A stretch of 20,050 nucleotides of DNA from positions 1 to 20,050 of the forward strand of contig JBEKLU010000111.1 of the NCBI GenBank assembly GCA_050010035.1. Reading direction: 5' to 3'. The notes beneath the pieces were generated by a model. It had not been told where the DNA came from and searched no databases. It was given only the letters and a program-made list of their open reading frames with translations. Below, piece by piece: positions 1 to 5,975 of this stretch. The first letter of the stretch is position 1; the number at the start of each line of letters is the position of its first letter. The DNA is from Roseiarcus sp050010035. GTDB taxonomy: Bacteria; Pseudomonadota; Alphaproteobacteria; Rhizobiales; Beijerinckiaceae. The position numbers and the translations under genes were made by a program.

Positions 1-150
1 ACACAAGTCGCGATAGCGGCGCGCGGCCGCCGTTCGGCCGTCGACGTTGGCAAGCAACTCCTTTCCGTTCGTGACGCGGCTGCGAAGCGTCGGCGAGCGG
101 TCGGCGGCGGTTTGGCTTTCGAGCAACGAAACGCCTCCGATGTTGTCCAT
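1..150 (-). CDS. Partial phage-island protein, small-terminase-like (N-terminal 50 residues)
   Basis: Fifty codons are open from the ATG at 150-148 to the window edge, so the gene continues to the left. Residues about 23-50 carry the pattern SRVTNGKELL...VDGRTAAARRYRDL. I recognise this from a small protein that recurs in phage-like islands of Rhizobiales next to terminase genes. A role as terminase small subunit is only a possibility; no function is demonstrated by the visible part. The only in-frame start downstream of the stop at 187-189 is this ATG. No good ribosome binding site precedes it, but a strong promoter lies so close that the leader would be about 6 nt. The plus-strand frame over the same bases is a shadow. 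Confidence 0.6.
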   Translation of the reverse strand, partial: MDNIGGVSLLESQTAADRSPTLRSRVTNGKELLANVDGRTAAARRYRDLC

Positions 151-162
151 ATGGTTGTCCGC

Positions 163-190
163 ATTATCTCGTAAGCGTCGCCAAAGTCAA
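163..190 (-). promoter_or_regulatory. Sigma70-type promoter for the gene at 1-150
   Basis: On the minus strand TTGACT (190-185) is followed after 16 bp by GATAAT (168-163). Predicted transcription start is near 156, only about 6 nt before the ATG at 150. This gives the last visible gene of the island its own promoter and an almost leaderless mRNA. The call is from sequence match alone. The stretch 191-375 holds no gene I can support; its one visible structure is an imperfect inverted repeat around GATATC at 210-232. Confidence 0.5.
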
Positions 191-286
191 GGCCACGCAC
201 CCGTTCCCAGCGGATATCATTGGATATTCCGCCGTTTCGTCGCATGCAAAATCGGACGATATCACGCGATAATAGATCACGTGCTC

Positions 287-523
287 TTAGGCGAGAAGCG
301 ACAAAGCGTCGAGCAACCGCGAGAAAAAATCGGCGCAAGGAGCTATACGTTGGCACGCCTCGACGGCCTCGCCGGTCAGTGTGATCAGTGAGATCAGTGA
401 TATTTCCACTATCATCCACGCGTACCCCCTCTCGCGCGTGCGGGCTTTCTCATTGGTGAGGCTGTGGGTGAAAGGGTAAGGGGGGGGCAACAAATATGAT
501 AATGGGTTTTTCACTGACTTCAC
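287..523 (-). CDS. Doubtful 78-aa frame across the repeat element
   Basis: A GTG-started frame runs through the candidate origin. It includes PPYPFTHSLTNEKARTRE, a peptide I recall from translations of phage-like islands in several proteobacteria. The repeats at its two ends would encode VK(S) and ISL/ITL-type repeats. Because the conserved element is flanked by 9-bp DNA repeats and has no ribosome binding site, the conservation may belong to the DNA and not to a protein. It is listed so the frame is not overlooked; the coding status is unresolved. Confidence 0.2.
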   Translation of the reverse strand: MKSVKNPLSYLLPPPYPFTHSLTNEKARTRERGYAWMIVEISLISLITLTGEAVEACQRIAPCADFFSRLLDALSLLA

Positions 524-536
524 CTACTTCACCGAT
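376..536. repeat. Two arrays of 9-bp repeats flanking a ~110-bp core: candidate replication origin
   Basis: Left array: TCAGTG recurs at 376, 385 and 394, exactly 9 bp apart. Right array: TTCAC starts at 510, 519 and 528, again 9 bp apart. TCAGTGA (394-400) and TCACTGA (511-517) are reverse complements, so the arrays face each other. The edges of the core are AT-rich (about 400-415 and 488-512); the middle has a run of G around 480-487. The element lies 3' of the helicase gene. Known: origins of staphylococcal pathogenicity islands have two sets of short iterons around an AT-rich segment next to rep. Inference: this is the element's origin, bound by the helicase or a partner. Confidence 0.45.
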
Positions 537-804
537 CGCGGGATAGGCCTTCCCAGGAGCGCCACCCCGTTTCGTCGAACGTCCACGCCCGCCAGCCGCC
601 GTTTGCGTCGAGCCTATAGACCGTGTCTCGCTCCTCGCCCGCGAAGGTTTCGATCCGCCTAGCCTCGTTATCGATCCCCAAAAATAGTTTGACGCAGGCC
701 GTCATGTCGCAACATTGGCCGTCACCCATGTGTACCTTGCCGATGTGCGAGACGAAATCATATTCTAGCCCACTGACGTTGCATTGCAGATCGTTTCGCC
801 ACAT
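529..804 (-). CDS. Hypothetical 91-aa island protein
   Basis: I do not recognise this protein. The start is chosen at ATG 804-802 because a perfect AGGAGG (816-811) lies 6 nt upstream; a longer GTG version from 822 would contain that binding site within its coding sequence. The product is soluble-looking and acidic to neutral, with no membrane segment. It has a cysteine pair (GQCC) near residue 31 and a tryptophan-rich tail (GGWRAWTFDETGWRSWEGL). It follows the helicase gene by 135 bp and its stop lies inside the right-hand 9-bp repeat array. The same frame stays open upstream to 933, as noted in the findings. Confidence 0.6.
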   Translation of the reverse strand: MWRNDLQCNVSGLEYDFVSHIGKVHMGDGQCCDMTACVKLFLGIDNEARRIETFAGEERDTVYRLDANGGWRAWTFDETGWRSWEGLSRDR

Positions 805-939
805 TTGTTGCCTCCTGTTCACTTGCCCTAACCCATCGCGATGAAGCCATATCCATCGCCCGTTATCCCAGGGGGCGGCCTTGACGAGCGGCCGGATTTC
901 TTCGCCGGCTTCCTCGATCGCGGCGGCCGCTTTTTAGAA

Positions 940-2313
940 CTACGTGTCGTCGGCGGGCGGCCTGTTATCGGCGATAAGCGTGGTTATCGCCTTCGAACGC
1001 TCGGCTGCGGACAAGTCATGGCGAGCGTATATCACCGATCTCTTGCCGTTGATTTTCCACAACCCGTCAGTTGCGTCTTGGTTGCGCGCCGGGGCGTAGC
1101 CGCAACGCTCTAGCCGATGGGGGACGACGCGGCGGTTCTTGCGATCGTTGAGCCATCCCAAGGTTTCGCCGTCCGCCTGTCTCACGACGTCGGCGAGGGT
1201 CATCGCGGCGGGGTTTTTCATGCTATCGAGCACGTCGGCGAGTTCGGCGTCCTCAGGGGTTCGACTGGCGTTCACGATGGCCCAGAAGGCCGCTGTCTTG
1301 GGCGGCGGCGCCTTGGGATCGAATGTCGAGATGTCGAGTTCGGCGAGGTACGCGGCGACGTGGCTATGGCCGCCGGCGCCATACCATCGCCAAAGTTTAT
1401 TCCAGTAGGCGGCCGTGAAGGCCTCTTTTTTGAGATCGGTCCAGGCCACGAAGTGTCGACGGTCGTCGGATGGAAGATAAATACCGTCAGATTTGTTGTT
1501 TGTGGTGATGACGACGCCGCAGCAATTGAGGATGGCATGTTCACGCAAATGCTTCTCATCGACGCGCAGAACGTCGGGCGGCGCTGCGGTGTAGGCTTTC
1601 ATGTGATCGTAGAAGGCGAAGCGATCGGTCTCTCCTAGATCGCGCGCCTCGCTGAGGCGCAAAATCACGGATTTCAGGAATCCGTTGAACCGTCCGAGCA
1701 TTTGCTGCGGCGAGACCTCTTGGAAATTCCACGGCCCGATCGCCTGCTTGACCGGTTCAAGCAATGTGTCTTTCCCGACGCCTTGCGCGCCTCCCAGCAC
1801 GAGGGCGTGATTGATCTTTTCCTGCGGCCGCTGCACGCGGTGCGCGAGCCACTTCACGATGTAGCCGGCGTCGTCGGGATAGACCCTGTTCACGTGGTCG
1901 AGCCACAGCCCTGCCTCGGCGGCGCAGCCCGGAACAATAGTCGGCGGCCGGTACAGGTTGAAACAGGTGACGGAAGCACGCTCGATCCATCCACCGTCCG
2001 AAATCAGGCGATCGCGAATGAGTTCTGGCAGGCCGGGCGCCCAGGTCGCTTGCTCGACCGACCGGTGCTGGTCGAGCCATTGGCTGGCCCGCATCGTCCT
2101 TTCCTCGCCCTTTTCGTTCACGCGGGGCCCGCCGTCCCTGTCGATGAGCGGGACCGGCGGAATCCGCGCATTGACGCTGGCGCTCGGCCACATCTCGCGC
2201 GAGGGCGCGAAGATGTAGGAGTGCATCGGCATATAGGCGTGGAAATCGTTCAAGGATACGCCCTCGGCCTCGTCTGGCGGTTCTGCGTCGTCGAGCGGAA
2301 CATATCGGTTCAT
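940..2313 (-). CDS. Phage/plasmid-type replicative helicase (DUF5906, D5/SF3-like ATPase)
   Basis: The 457-aa product has a Walker A loop, GGAQGVGKDT, at residues 174-183. It is followed by a Walker-B-like strand (VILRLSEARD), a sensor region (VVITTNNKSDG) and an arginine-finger-like SDDRRHF. This order is typical of the primase-associated helicases of phages, plasmids and satellites (DUF5906/VirE/D5 group). A catalytic primase domain is not visible, so it is probably a helicase or initiator working at the element's own origin. The start is ATG 2313-2311 with GAAGG about 9 nt upstream. Its ATGA overlaps the stop of the 68-aa gene, which implies translational coupling. The frame is open further upstream to 2541, but that extension is arginine-rich and looks non-coding. 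Confidence 0.88.
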   Translation of the reverse strand: MNRYVPLDDAEPPDEAEGVSLNDFHAYMPMHSYIFAPSREMWPSASVNARIPPVPLIDRDGGPRVNEKGEERTMRASQWLDQHRSVEQATWAPGLPELIRDRLISDGGWIERASVTCFNLYRPPTIVPGCAAEAGLWLDHVNRVYPDDAGYIVKWLAHRVQRPQEKINHALVLGGAQGVGKDTLLEPVKQAIGPWNFQEVSPQQMLGRFNGFLKSVILRLSEARDLGETDRFAFYDHMKAYTAAPPDVLRVDEKHLREHAILNCCGVVITTNNKSDGIYLPSDDRRHFVAWTDLKKEAFTAAYWNKLWRWYGAGGHSHVAAYLAELDISTFDPKAPPPKTAAFWAIVNASRTPEDAELADVLDSMKNPAAMTLADVVRQADGETLGWLNDRKNRRVVPHRLERCGYAPARNQDATDGLWKINGKRSVIYARHDLSAAERSKAITTLIADNRPPADDT

Positions 2314-2516
2314 GCTGCGGCCTTCGATCCCGCGCTCGCCTCGGCGCCGAGTTGCTTGACGGTCGCAAAAGTCGCTTTCGTCCGCACAGCGATCTTGTGG
2401 CAGTGAATATCGATGATCTCGAGTTCGCCAAGGAAGGCCGCCTCGGCGATCGACCGCCGCTCGGTCCGCAAATTCCTCGATCGCAGCGAAGCGATCATTG
2501 TCGCAGGGACCGCCAT
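2310..2516 (-). CDS. Small 68-aa protein coupled to the helicase gene
   Basis: This ATG-started frame ends in TGA sharing bases with the helicase ATG (ATGA overlap at 2313-2310), the usual mark of coupled genes in compact phage operons. The middle reads like a folded protein (AEAAFLGELEIIDIHCHKIAV). The N-terminus is basic and the C-terminus alanine-rich. No family is recognised. The competing frame from ATG 2541, in phase with the helicase, is less protein-like. Which of the two is translated cannot be decided by eye. Confidence 0.5.
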   Translation of the reverse strand: MAVPATMIASLRSRNLRTERRSIAEAAFLGELEIIDIHCHKIAVRTKATFATVKQLGAEASAGSKAAA

Positions 2517-2537
2517 CGGCCCCGTCTGGCGGCGCGC

Positions 2538-2736
2538 TCATGTCGCGCCCTCGTCAATCGCGGCCAAAGCGGTCCCGAGCGGCCCCGCATGTCGGCCAGT
2601 GAGCGCATGCCGCAAAGTCGCGAGAGGGCAGCCGCACTGCAAGGCGAGGCTGGCCGTGAGGGCCGTTTCCTTGGCCATTTCGACTAGGACCGAATTCGGC
2701 GTTGCGCCGATCGGAGAGACGCTCGCGTTCAGACAT
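2538..2736 (-). pseudogene. TSCPAD-domain-like small protein gene broken by frameshift/internal deletion
   Basis: The ATG at 2736-2734 overlaps the end of the resolvase gene and begins MSERERLSDRRNAEF, which resembles the start of small alphaproteobacterial TSCPAD-type proteins (pattern RxRLPxRR...E.F). After this the frame turns arginine-rich and stops at 2554. The matching C-terminal part (EMAKETALTASLALQCGCP, then LRHALTG..AGPLGTAL) is in another frame and ends at TGA 2540-2538. The segment usually found between the two parts (FxFexxGxxYxaxxgrfxdGrlaEiFl) is missing. So a deletion not divisible by three is likely. Alternatively only the C-terminal 46 residues from ATG 2678 are made. Family assignment is from memory of conserved motifs. 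Confidence 0.55.
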
Positions 2737-3250
2737 GGGCGCGCTCCCTCAAAAGGCCGGCGACCGCGATCAGCGCCGATTCCGCGCGACCATCATCGCG
2801 GACGCGCGAAAACAAGGACGCATGCGATGGCCAACGTCGAATCGCTTCCGATCGCGCGGCGTCCTTCGCGCCCTGCTTCCCCGGCGCAATGCCTACGGCG
2901 CGCTTCCACGTCGGCGCCGTCAAAAACGCGACAGGAAGTCCAAGAGCGGCCATCACCCCTTCGACGACGCCACGGCTGCGGCCGAAGCTGAAGGCTCCTA
3001 CGGCGCCTTCTCCAGGTCGACTGGAGACAAATTCGACGAACGCCCTCGTCGCGTGCGATTTGGCGACGATCTCGGCGAGCAACGCCGCGTTGACGTTGCG
3101 TCGGCCGGCCGGCCCGTCGGCCAGGCAAGGCATGTCGAAAACTTCGCGCAACTCGCCGCTGGCGTCGAGTAAGGCGAGCGCGCCGACAACGCCGATGTCG
3201 ATCCCCAAGACGAGGCGAATCGCCGTCGAAGAGAGTAAGGCAGTCGTCAT
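2729..3250 (-). CDS. RuvC-like Holliday-junction resolvase (phage type)
   Basis: This 173-aa protein has the RNase-H-fold signature of RuvC nucleases. D18 lies in LGIDIG on strand 1, E73 in FVEFV, and D152/D153 with E157 in RDDGRAESALIA near the C-terminus. K116 and a KDAARSEAIRRWP helix match phage and alphaproteobacterial RuvC-like resolvases. It would cut branched DNA during element replication, recombination or packaging. The start is ATG 3250-3248 with GAGG 7 nt upstream; that site lies in one arm of a hairpin. It is the first gene of the leftward replication cluster and its end overlaps the start of the next gene. A host ruvC is unlikely given the island context and absence of ruvAB. 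Confidence 0.85.
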   Translation of the reverse strand: MTTALLSSTAIRLVLGIDIGVVGALALLDASGELREVFDMPCLADGPAGRRNVNAALLAEIVAKSHATRAFVEFVSSRPGEGAVGAFSFGRSRGVVEGVMAALGLPVAFLTAPTWKRAVGIAPGKQGAKDAARSEAIRRWPSHASLFSRVRDDGRAESALIAVAGLLRERAHV

Positions 3251-3254
3251 GGCA

Positions 3255-3279
3255 GCGCCTCGCCGAAAACGAGAGGCGC
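3255..3279 (-). promoter_or_regulatory. Hairpin covering the ribosome binding site of the resolvase gene
   Basis: GCGCCTC (3255-3261) and GAGGCGC (3273-3279) are perfect complements with an 11-nt loop containing an A run. In the minus-strand mRNA the 3' arm contains GAGG, the presumed ribosome binding site 7 nt before the ATG at 3250. Folding would hide it. Inference: translation of the replication cluster may be controlled by this structure or by an RNA pairing with the leader. Confidence 0.35.
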
Positions 3280-3294
3280 GACGACGATGAACAG

Positions 3295-3323
3295 TTGCGA
3301 TTGGAAGGCGAAAGCGCTATGTT
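3295..3323 (+). promoter_or_regulatory. Promoter for a putative small antisense RNA
   Basis: TTGCGA (3295-3300), 17 bp, then TATGTT (3318-3323): a good sigma70-type spacing facing rightwards, against all element genes. It is followed within 70 bp by a strong intrinsic terminator, so the pair defines a very short transcription unit. No coding frame of its own fits between them. Confidence 0.42.
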
Positions 3324-3329
3324 GCGCAG

Positions 3330-3390
3330 GTAAGTTTTTGGAATTCGCCTTCATGGGCCGAGCGTCGCAAGCACTCGGCCCTATTTTTTT
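3330..3390 (+). ncRNA. Putative ~60-nt countertranscribed RNA upstream of the replication cluster
   Basis: Inferred from the promoter at 3295-3323 and the terminator at 3355-3390. The RNA would start near 3330 and be complementary to the leader between the AlpA-like gene and the resolvase gene. The terminator hairpin has an 11-nt loop suited to loop-loop contact with the same hairpin in the sense mRNA. A further inverted repeat (GAAGGCGAA 3304-3312 with TTCGCCTTC 3344-3352) adds structure to the region. Known parallels are plasmid copy-control antisense RNAs and the immunity RNA of satellite P4. No sequence similarity to either is claimed. Confidence 0.38.
3355..3390 (+). terminator. Intrinsic terminator facing rightwards
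   Basis: GGGCCGAG (3355-3362) pairs perfectly with CTCGGCCC (3374-3381) and is followed by TA and seven T (3384-3390). The T tract is on the plus strand only, so it stops rightward transcription just before the 3' end of the AlpA-like gene. No plus-strand protein gene precedes it, which is why a small RNA is proposed. Confidence 0.75.
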
Positions 3391-3399
3391 GAGCATCGA

Positions 3400-3684
3400 T
3401 CACGCGGCGACGTCTTCGCGCTTCGCCATGCCGGTCAGCAGCTTTTCCGTTGGCAATTGGGCGAGGGACGCCTCGATCTCCTCAAGCGTCCAAATCCGAC
3501 AATTGCCCATGAGCCGCCCTGGCGGGAAATCGCCGCGAGCAATCGCGCGGTCCAGCGTCATGCGAGAGTGGAAGAGCCCAGCGGCCTTGAGGTCGACGAA
3601 TCGATTGAAGGGCCGCAGGCTCGGGACGCCTTTGTGTCCCGTCCCTGGCGTTAGATTCCGCTCGGGTGTTTGTTCAAGAGACAT
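3400..3684 (-). CDS. AlpA/excisionase-like helix-turn-helix DNA-binding protein
   Basis: The 94-aa product has a MerR/AlpA-type winged helix at about residues 29-75. Its elements are FVDLKAAGLFHSRMTLDRAI, then FPPGRL, then a wing and IWTLEEIEASLA. AlpA-like proteins of satellites and prophages activate integrase or act as excisionase. The start is taken at ATG 3684-3682 because GAGG lies 6 nt upstream; the longer version from ATG 3729 has no binding site. It sits between the integrase pair and the replication cluster, where element regulators are often found. A near-palindrome around GATATC (3708-3720) in its leader could be an operator. Confidence 0.75.
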   Translation of the reverse strand: MSLEQTPERNLTPGTGHKGVPSLRPFNRFVDLKAAGLFHSRMTLDRAIARGDFPPGRLMGNCRIWTLEEIEASLAQLPTEKLLTGMAKREDVAA

Positions 3685-3793
3685 TCTCGGCCTCATCGTT
3701 CGCGCGCGCCGGATATCGGCGGCGTTCATGAGGCAACACTAAGAGGCCCGATCTATCGCGAAAGGTCACTAATGGCGATGGCGCGATTTGTGG

Positions 3794-4483
3794 TCATTCG
3801 AGACGAGGCTCGCCGTCCATTAAAAACTTGGAGTCCTGCAACCCAAACATCTCGGAATTTTTCGAGAGATGCTTTGCAATCGCACTCTCTGTGACCATTT
3901 CCATATTGGGAAATCCCATGCGGACCAACGCCCGATGAACGGCCTTGACGACGACGCTATTGCGATGGAGTGATCGCAACGCGCGTCCGTCCATAAGCAT
4001 TGCTTGGGCGGCCCACTTGAAGATCAAGATCGCGGAGAAATGCCAGTCGTCGAGATCGCGCCGTCGCGCGCATGGTGTCTTCCGACGCTCATAAACGCCA
4101 AATGGCCACTCGATAAACGGCATCGCGCCGTCGAGCGCGTCACTGAGGGCCTTTATCGCGTCATAGCCGCCGCGAGTCTCGGGCGCCCAACGCTGCCCTT
4201 CCCAATACGCGAGCATCGCGGGCAGACTTTCCCGTAATGTCATTGCGGCCTTGGTCGCGCCCCGAAAATCCCACCATCGATCATCACCGGCTTCGTTAAT
4301 AGAGTCTGGAGGCGGCGGGTCCGACGGCCATCGCATTTTGTTGAGCCGCTCGGCCACCTCTTCGCATCGCGAGGCGCTCAATGCCGGCGTCCGAGAACTC
4401 TTGAGCCAGTCGCCGATTTCGGCGGCTGAGATTGTCTTAGACTGCGGTGGCGCGGCCGTGGCGCCTTTCTTTGCGTAGGCCAT
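3794..4483 (-). CDS. Hypothetical 229-aa protein coupled to the integrase
   Basis: The ATG is 2 nt after the integrase stop, with GAGGGG about 9 nt upstream inside the integrase end, so the two genes form one translational unit. I do not recognise a domain. The N-terminus is flexible (alanine/proline-rich). Residues about 30-60 include ISAAEIGDWLKSS and a short proline run, and the rest is predominantly helical with many tryptophans (DDRWWDF, AYWEGQRW, LDDWHFSAILIFKWAAQA). There is no signal peptide and no clear membrane segment. Position suggests a role in integration/excision or element maintenance; that is inference. The longer frame from 4564 overlaps the integrase and is rejected as start. 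Confidence 0.7.
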   Translation of the reverse strand: MAYAKKGATAAPPQSKTISAAEIGDWLKSSRTPALSASRCEEVAERLNKMRWPSDPPPPDSINEAGDDRWWDFRGATKAAMTLRESLPAMLAYWEGQRWAPETRGGYDAIKALSDALDGAMPFIEWPFGVYERRKTPCARRRDLDDWHFSAILIFKWAAQAMLMDGRALRSLHRNSVVVKAVHRALVRMGFPNMEMVTESAIAKHLSKNSEMFGLQDSKFLMDGEPRLE

Positions 4484-4485
4484 GA

Positions 4486-5793
4486 TCAGCCCCTCGCCGT
4501 CGCAAGCTGCACGACATTCCCGCCATCCGTGCCGTCGACGATCGCCGCCAGCCGCTTGCCCCAAAGATCAAGCGCGCGGCGTTTCTCGGCGTCATACCGA
4601 TGCCTGTCGTAAATTGCCGTCACTTCGCTTTCGGCGTGATTGAGAACCTTCGCGATGACGACGCGGTCGACGCCGAGGCGCGCCAATCCGGTCGCCATCG
4701 AACGTCGCAAATCGTGCAAATGCCACGCGGCGAACGCGCCCGGCGCGTCTTCGCCGCGTTCGGTGGCTATCGCCTGCGCCTTCGCCAGCGCGAGCTTGTC
4801 GAGATTGGCCTTGGCCTTTCCCCAGCCGACAAGAGGGCCAGCGCTGGACGCCTGCCCTGCCCTCGCCGGCGAAGTCCGGCCGCTGGAAAAGACGAAGTTG
4901 CCGAGCTTCGGGCATTCTTCGATGATCGACATGGCCAATTCGGAAAGCGGGATTTCATGCGCCCGATCGGCCTTCGTCCTTTCCCGCGTCAAGGTCCACA
5001 GCCCTTGCGCTCGATCTATTTCGCTCCAAGTCATGTCGCCGACTTCGGAGCGCCTTTGGCCAGTGGCGAGCATCATCTTGAACGCCCGACCGAACGCGCC
5101 GAGTTCGCCGCATGCTTGCCAAATTGCACGAATTTCGCTGTCAGTTAGAACGCGGTCGCGCCTAGTTTCCTTCGTCGGTCTCTTGACAGCGAAGGCGGGC
5201 GACGCCTCGATCAGCTCTTGATCGACTGCCCAGCCAAAGAAGGTTTTCAAGTACGCGAGAACGCGATTGGCGCCGATCGGCGCTTCCTTGCGCAGCGCGC
5301 GGATTAGTTCGTTCACGTCGGCTCGCCGGATTTGAGAAATCGGGCGCTCGCCCCAATGCTGGAATACGTGATTTCTGACGGCCGCCTTTACCGCCTCGCC
5401 CGTTCTCAGCGTCGATAGGCAATCGTCGGCGTAGGAGCCGAACACGGCCGCGAACGTGTCCGCCCGCCGACGCTGCTCTTCGCGCAGCCGGTCCGCCTCT
5501 TTCACCTTTGGGTCAATCCCCTGCCCGATATCCTCTCGCCATTCCCTGGCGATCTCTCTGGCCTTGGCGAGCGACATAGCGGGGTAGTCGCCGATGCGGC
5601 GCGGCGCCGGATTGGAGCTTCCCGGAAACCGCGTGATCAGGACAAAAGCGCCCTTGTTGTCATCGGTGCAATGATCCGTGACGCGGATGCCGAAACCGGG
5701 AATTTGGGCATCATAGATCACGACGCGCTTGCCCATTTCGGCCGGCTTGATCGACTTCAAAAAGCGGTCGGTGAAATCGCGTTTCGCAACCAT
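4486..5793 (-). CDS. int: Site-specific tyrosine integrase (P4/DUF4102 type)
   Basis: The 435-aa protein has the N-terminal DUF4102 domain (about residues 1-95; FGIRVTD, RRIGDYPAMSLAKARE), a SAM-like core-binding domain (about 100-205) and the catalytic domain. Catalytic residues are visible: R247 in TGQRRSE, K274 in the beta-hairpin, H360 and R363 in HDLRR, H386 in LNH, and the nucleophile Y395 in AIYDRH. It would recombine the element's att site with the tRNA-Phe 3' end at 5976-6025. The start is ATG 5793-5791 with GGAG 10 nt upstream. The frame is open to 6066, but that extension runs antisense through the tRNA remnant and is an artefact. All catalytic residues are present, so it looks active. 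Confidence 0.95.
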   Translation of the reverse strand: MVAKRDFTDRFLKSIKPAEMGKRVVIYDAQIPGFGIRVTDHCTDDNKGAFVLITRFPGSSNPAPRRIGDYPAMSLAKAREIAREWREDIGQGIDPKVKEADRLREEQRRRADTFAAVFGSYADDCLSTLRTGEAVKAAVRNHVFQHWGERPISQIRRADVNELIRALRKEAPIGANRVLAYLKTFFGWAVDQELIEASPAFAVKRPTKETRRDRVLTDSEIRAIWQACGELGAFGRAFKMMLATGQRRSEVGDMTWSEIDRAQGLWTLTRERTKADRAHEIPLSELAMSIIEECPKLGNFVFSSGRTSPARAGQASSAGPLVGWGKAKANLDKLALAKAQAIATERGEDAPGAFAAWHLHDLRRSMATGLARLGVDRVVIAKVLNHAESEVTAIYDRHRYDAEKRRALDLWGKRLAAIVDGTDGGNVVQLATARG

Positions 5794-5820
5794 CGCGGAC
5801 ACTCCGATCAATTGTCGCGT

Positions 5821-5857
5821 GGCCAAGCTGGACAACACGGGGACAACATAATTGGCC
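5821..5857. repeat. Inverted and direct repeats upstream of int (possible arm or operator sites)
   Basis: GGCCAA (5821-5826) and TTGGCC (5852-5857) form an inverted repeat enclosing two direct copies of GGACAACA (5830-5837 and 5841-5848, 11 bp apart). The set lies 28 bp before the integrase start and about 120 bp from the att core. That is the usual place for integrase arm sites, excisionase sites or an int operator. Function is inferred from position only. Confidence 0.3.
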
Positions 5858-5975
5858 GGCAATGGGTGATATTGCCTGAGATCACACGATATGCCAAATT
5901 CGCGGAACGTCAAGTATTTTGGGAGTTTGCGAGCTCTCGCCGAGAGCGGGCGAGATCGCCTGAAACAACAGAAAA

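Noticed and set aside
47..391. 114-aa plus-strand frame
   Set aside because: It overlaps the better supported minus-strand partial gene and its promoter, has no ribosome binding site, and its sequence is not family-like.
2314..2541. Helicase start at ATG 2541
   Set aside because: The extra 76 residues are arginine- and glycine-rich without helicase similarity, while ATG 2313 has a binding site and an ATGA overlap. It is kept as a remote alternative.
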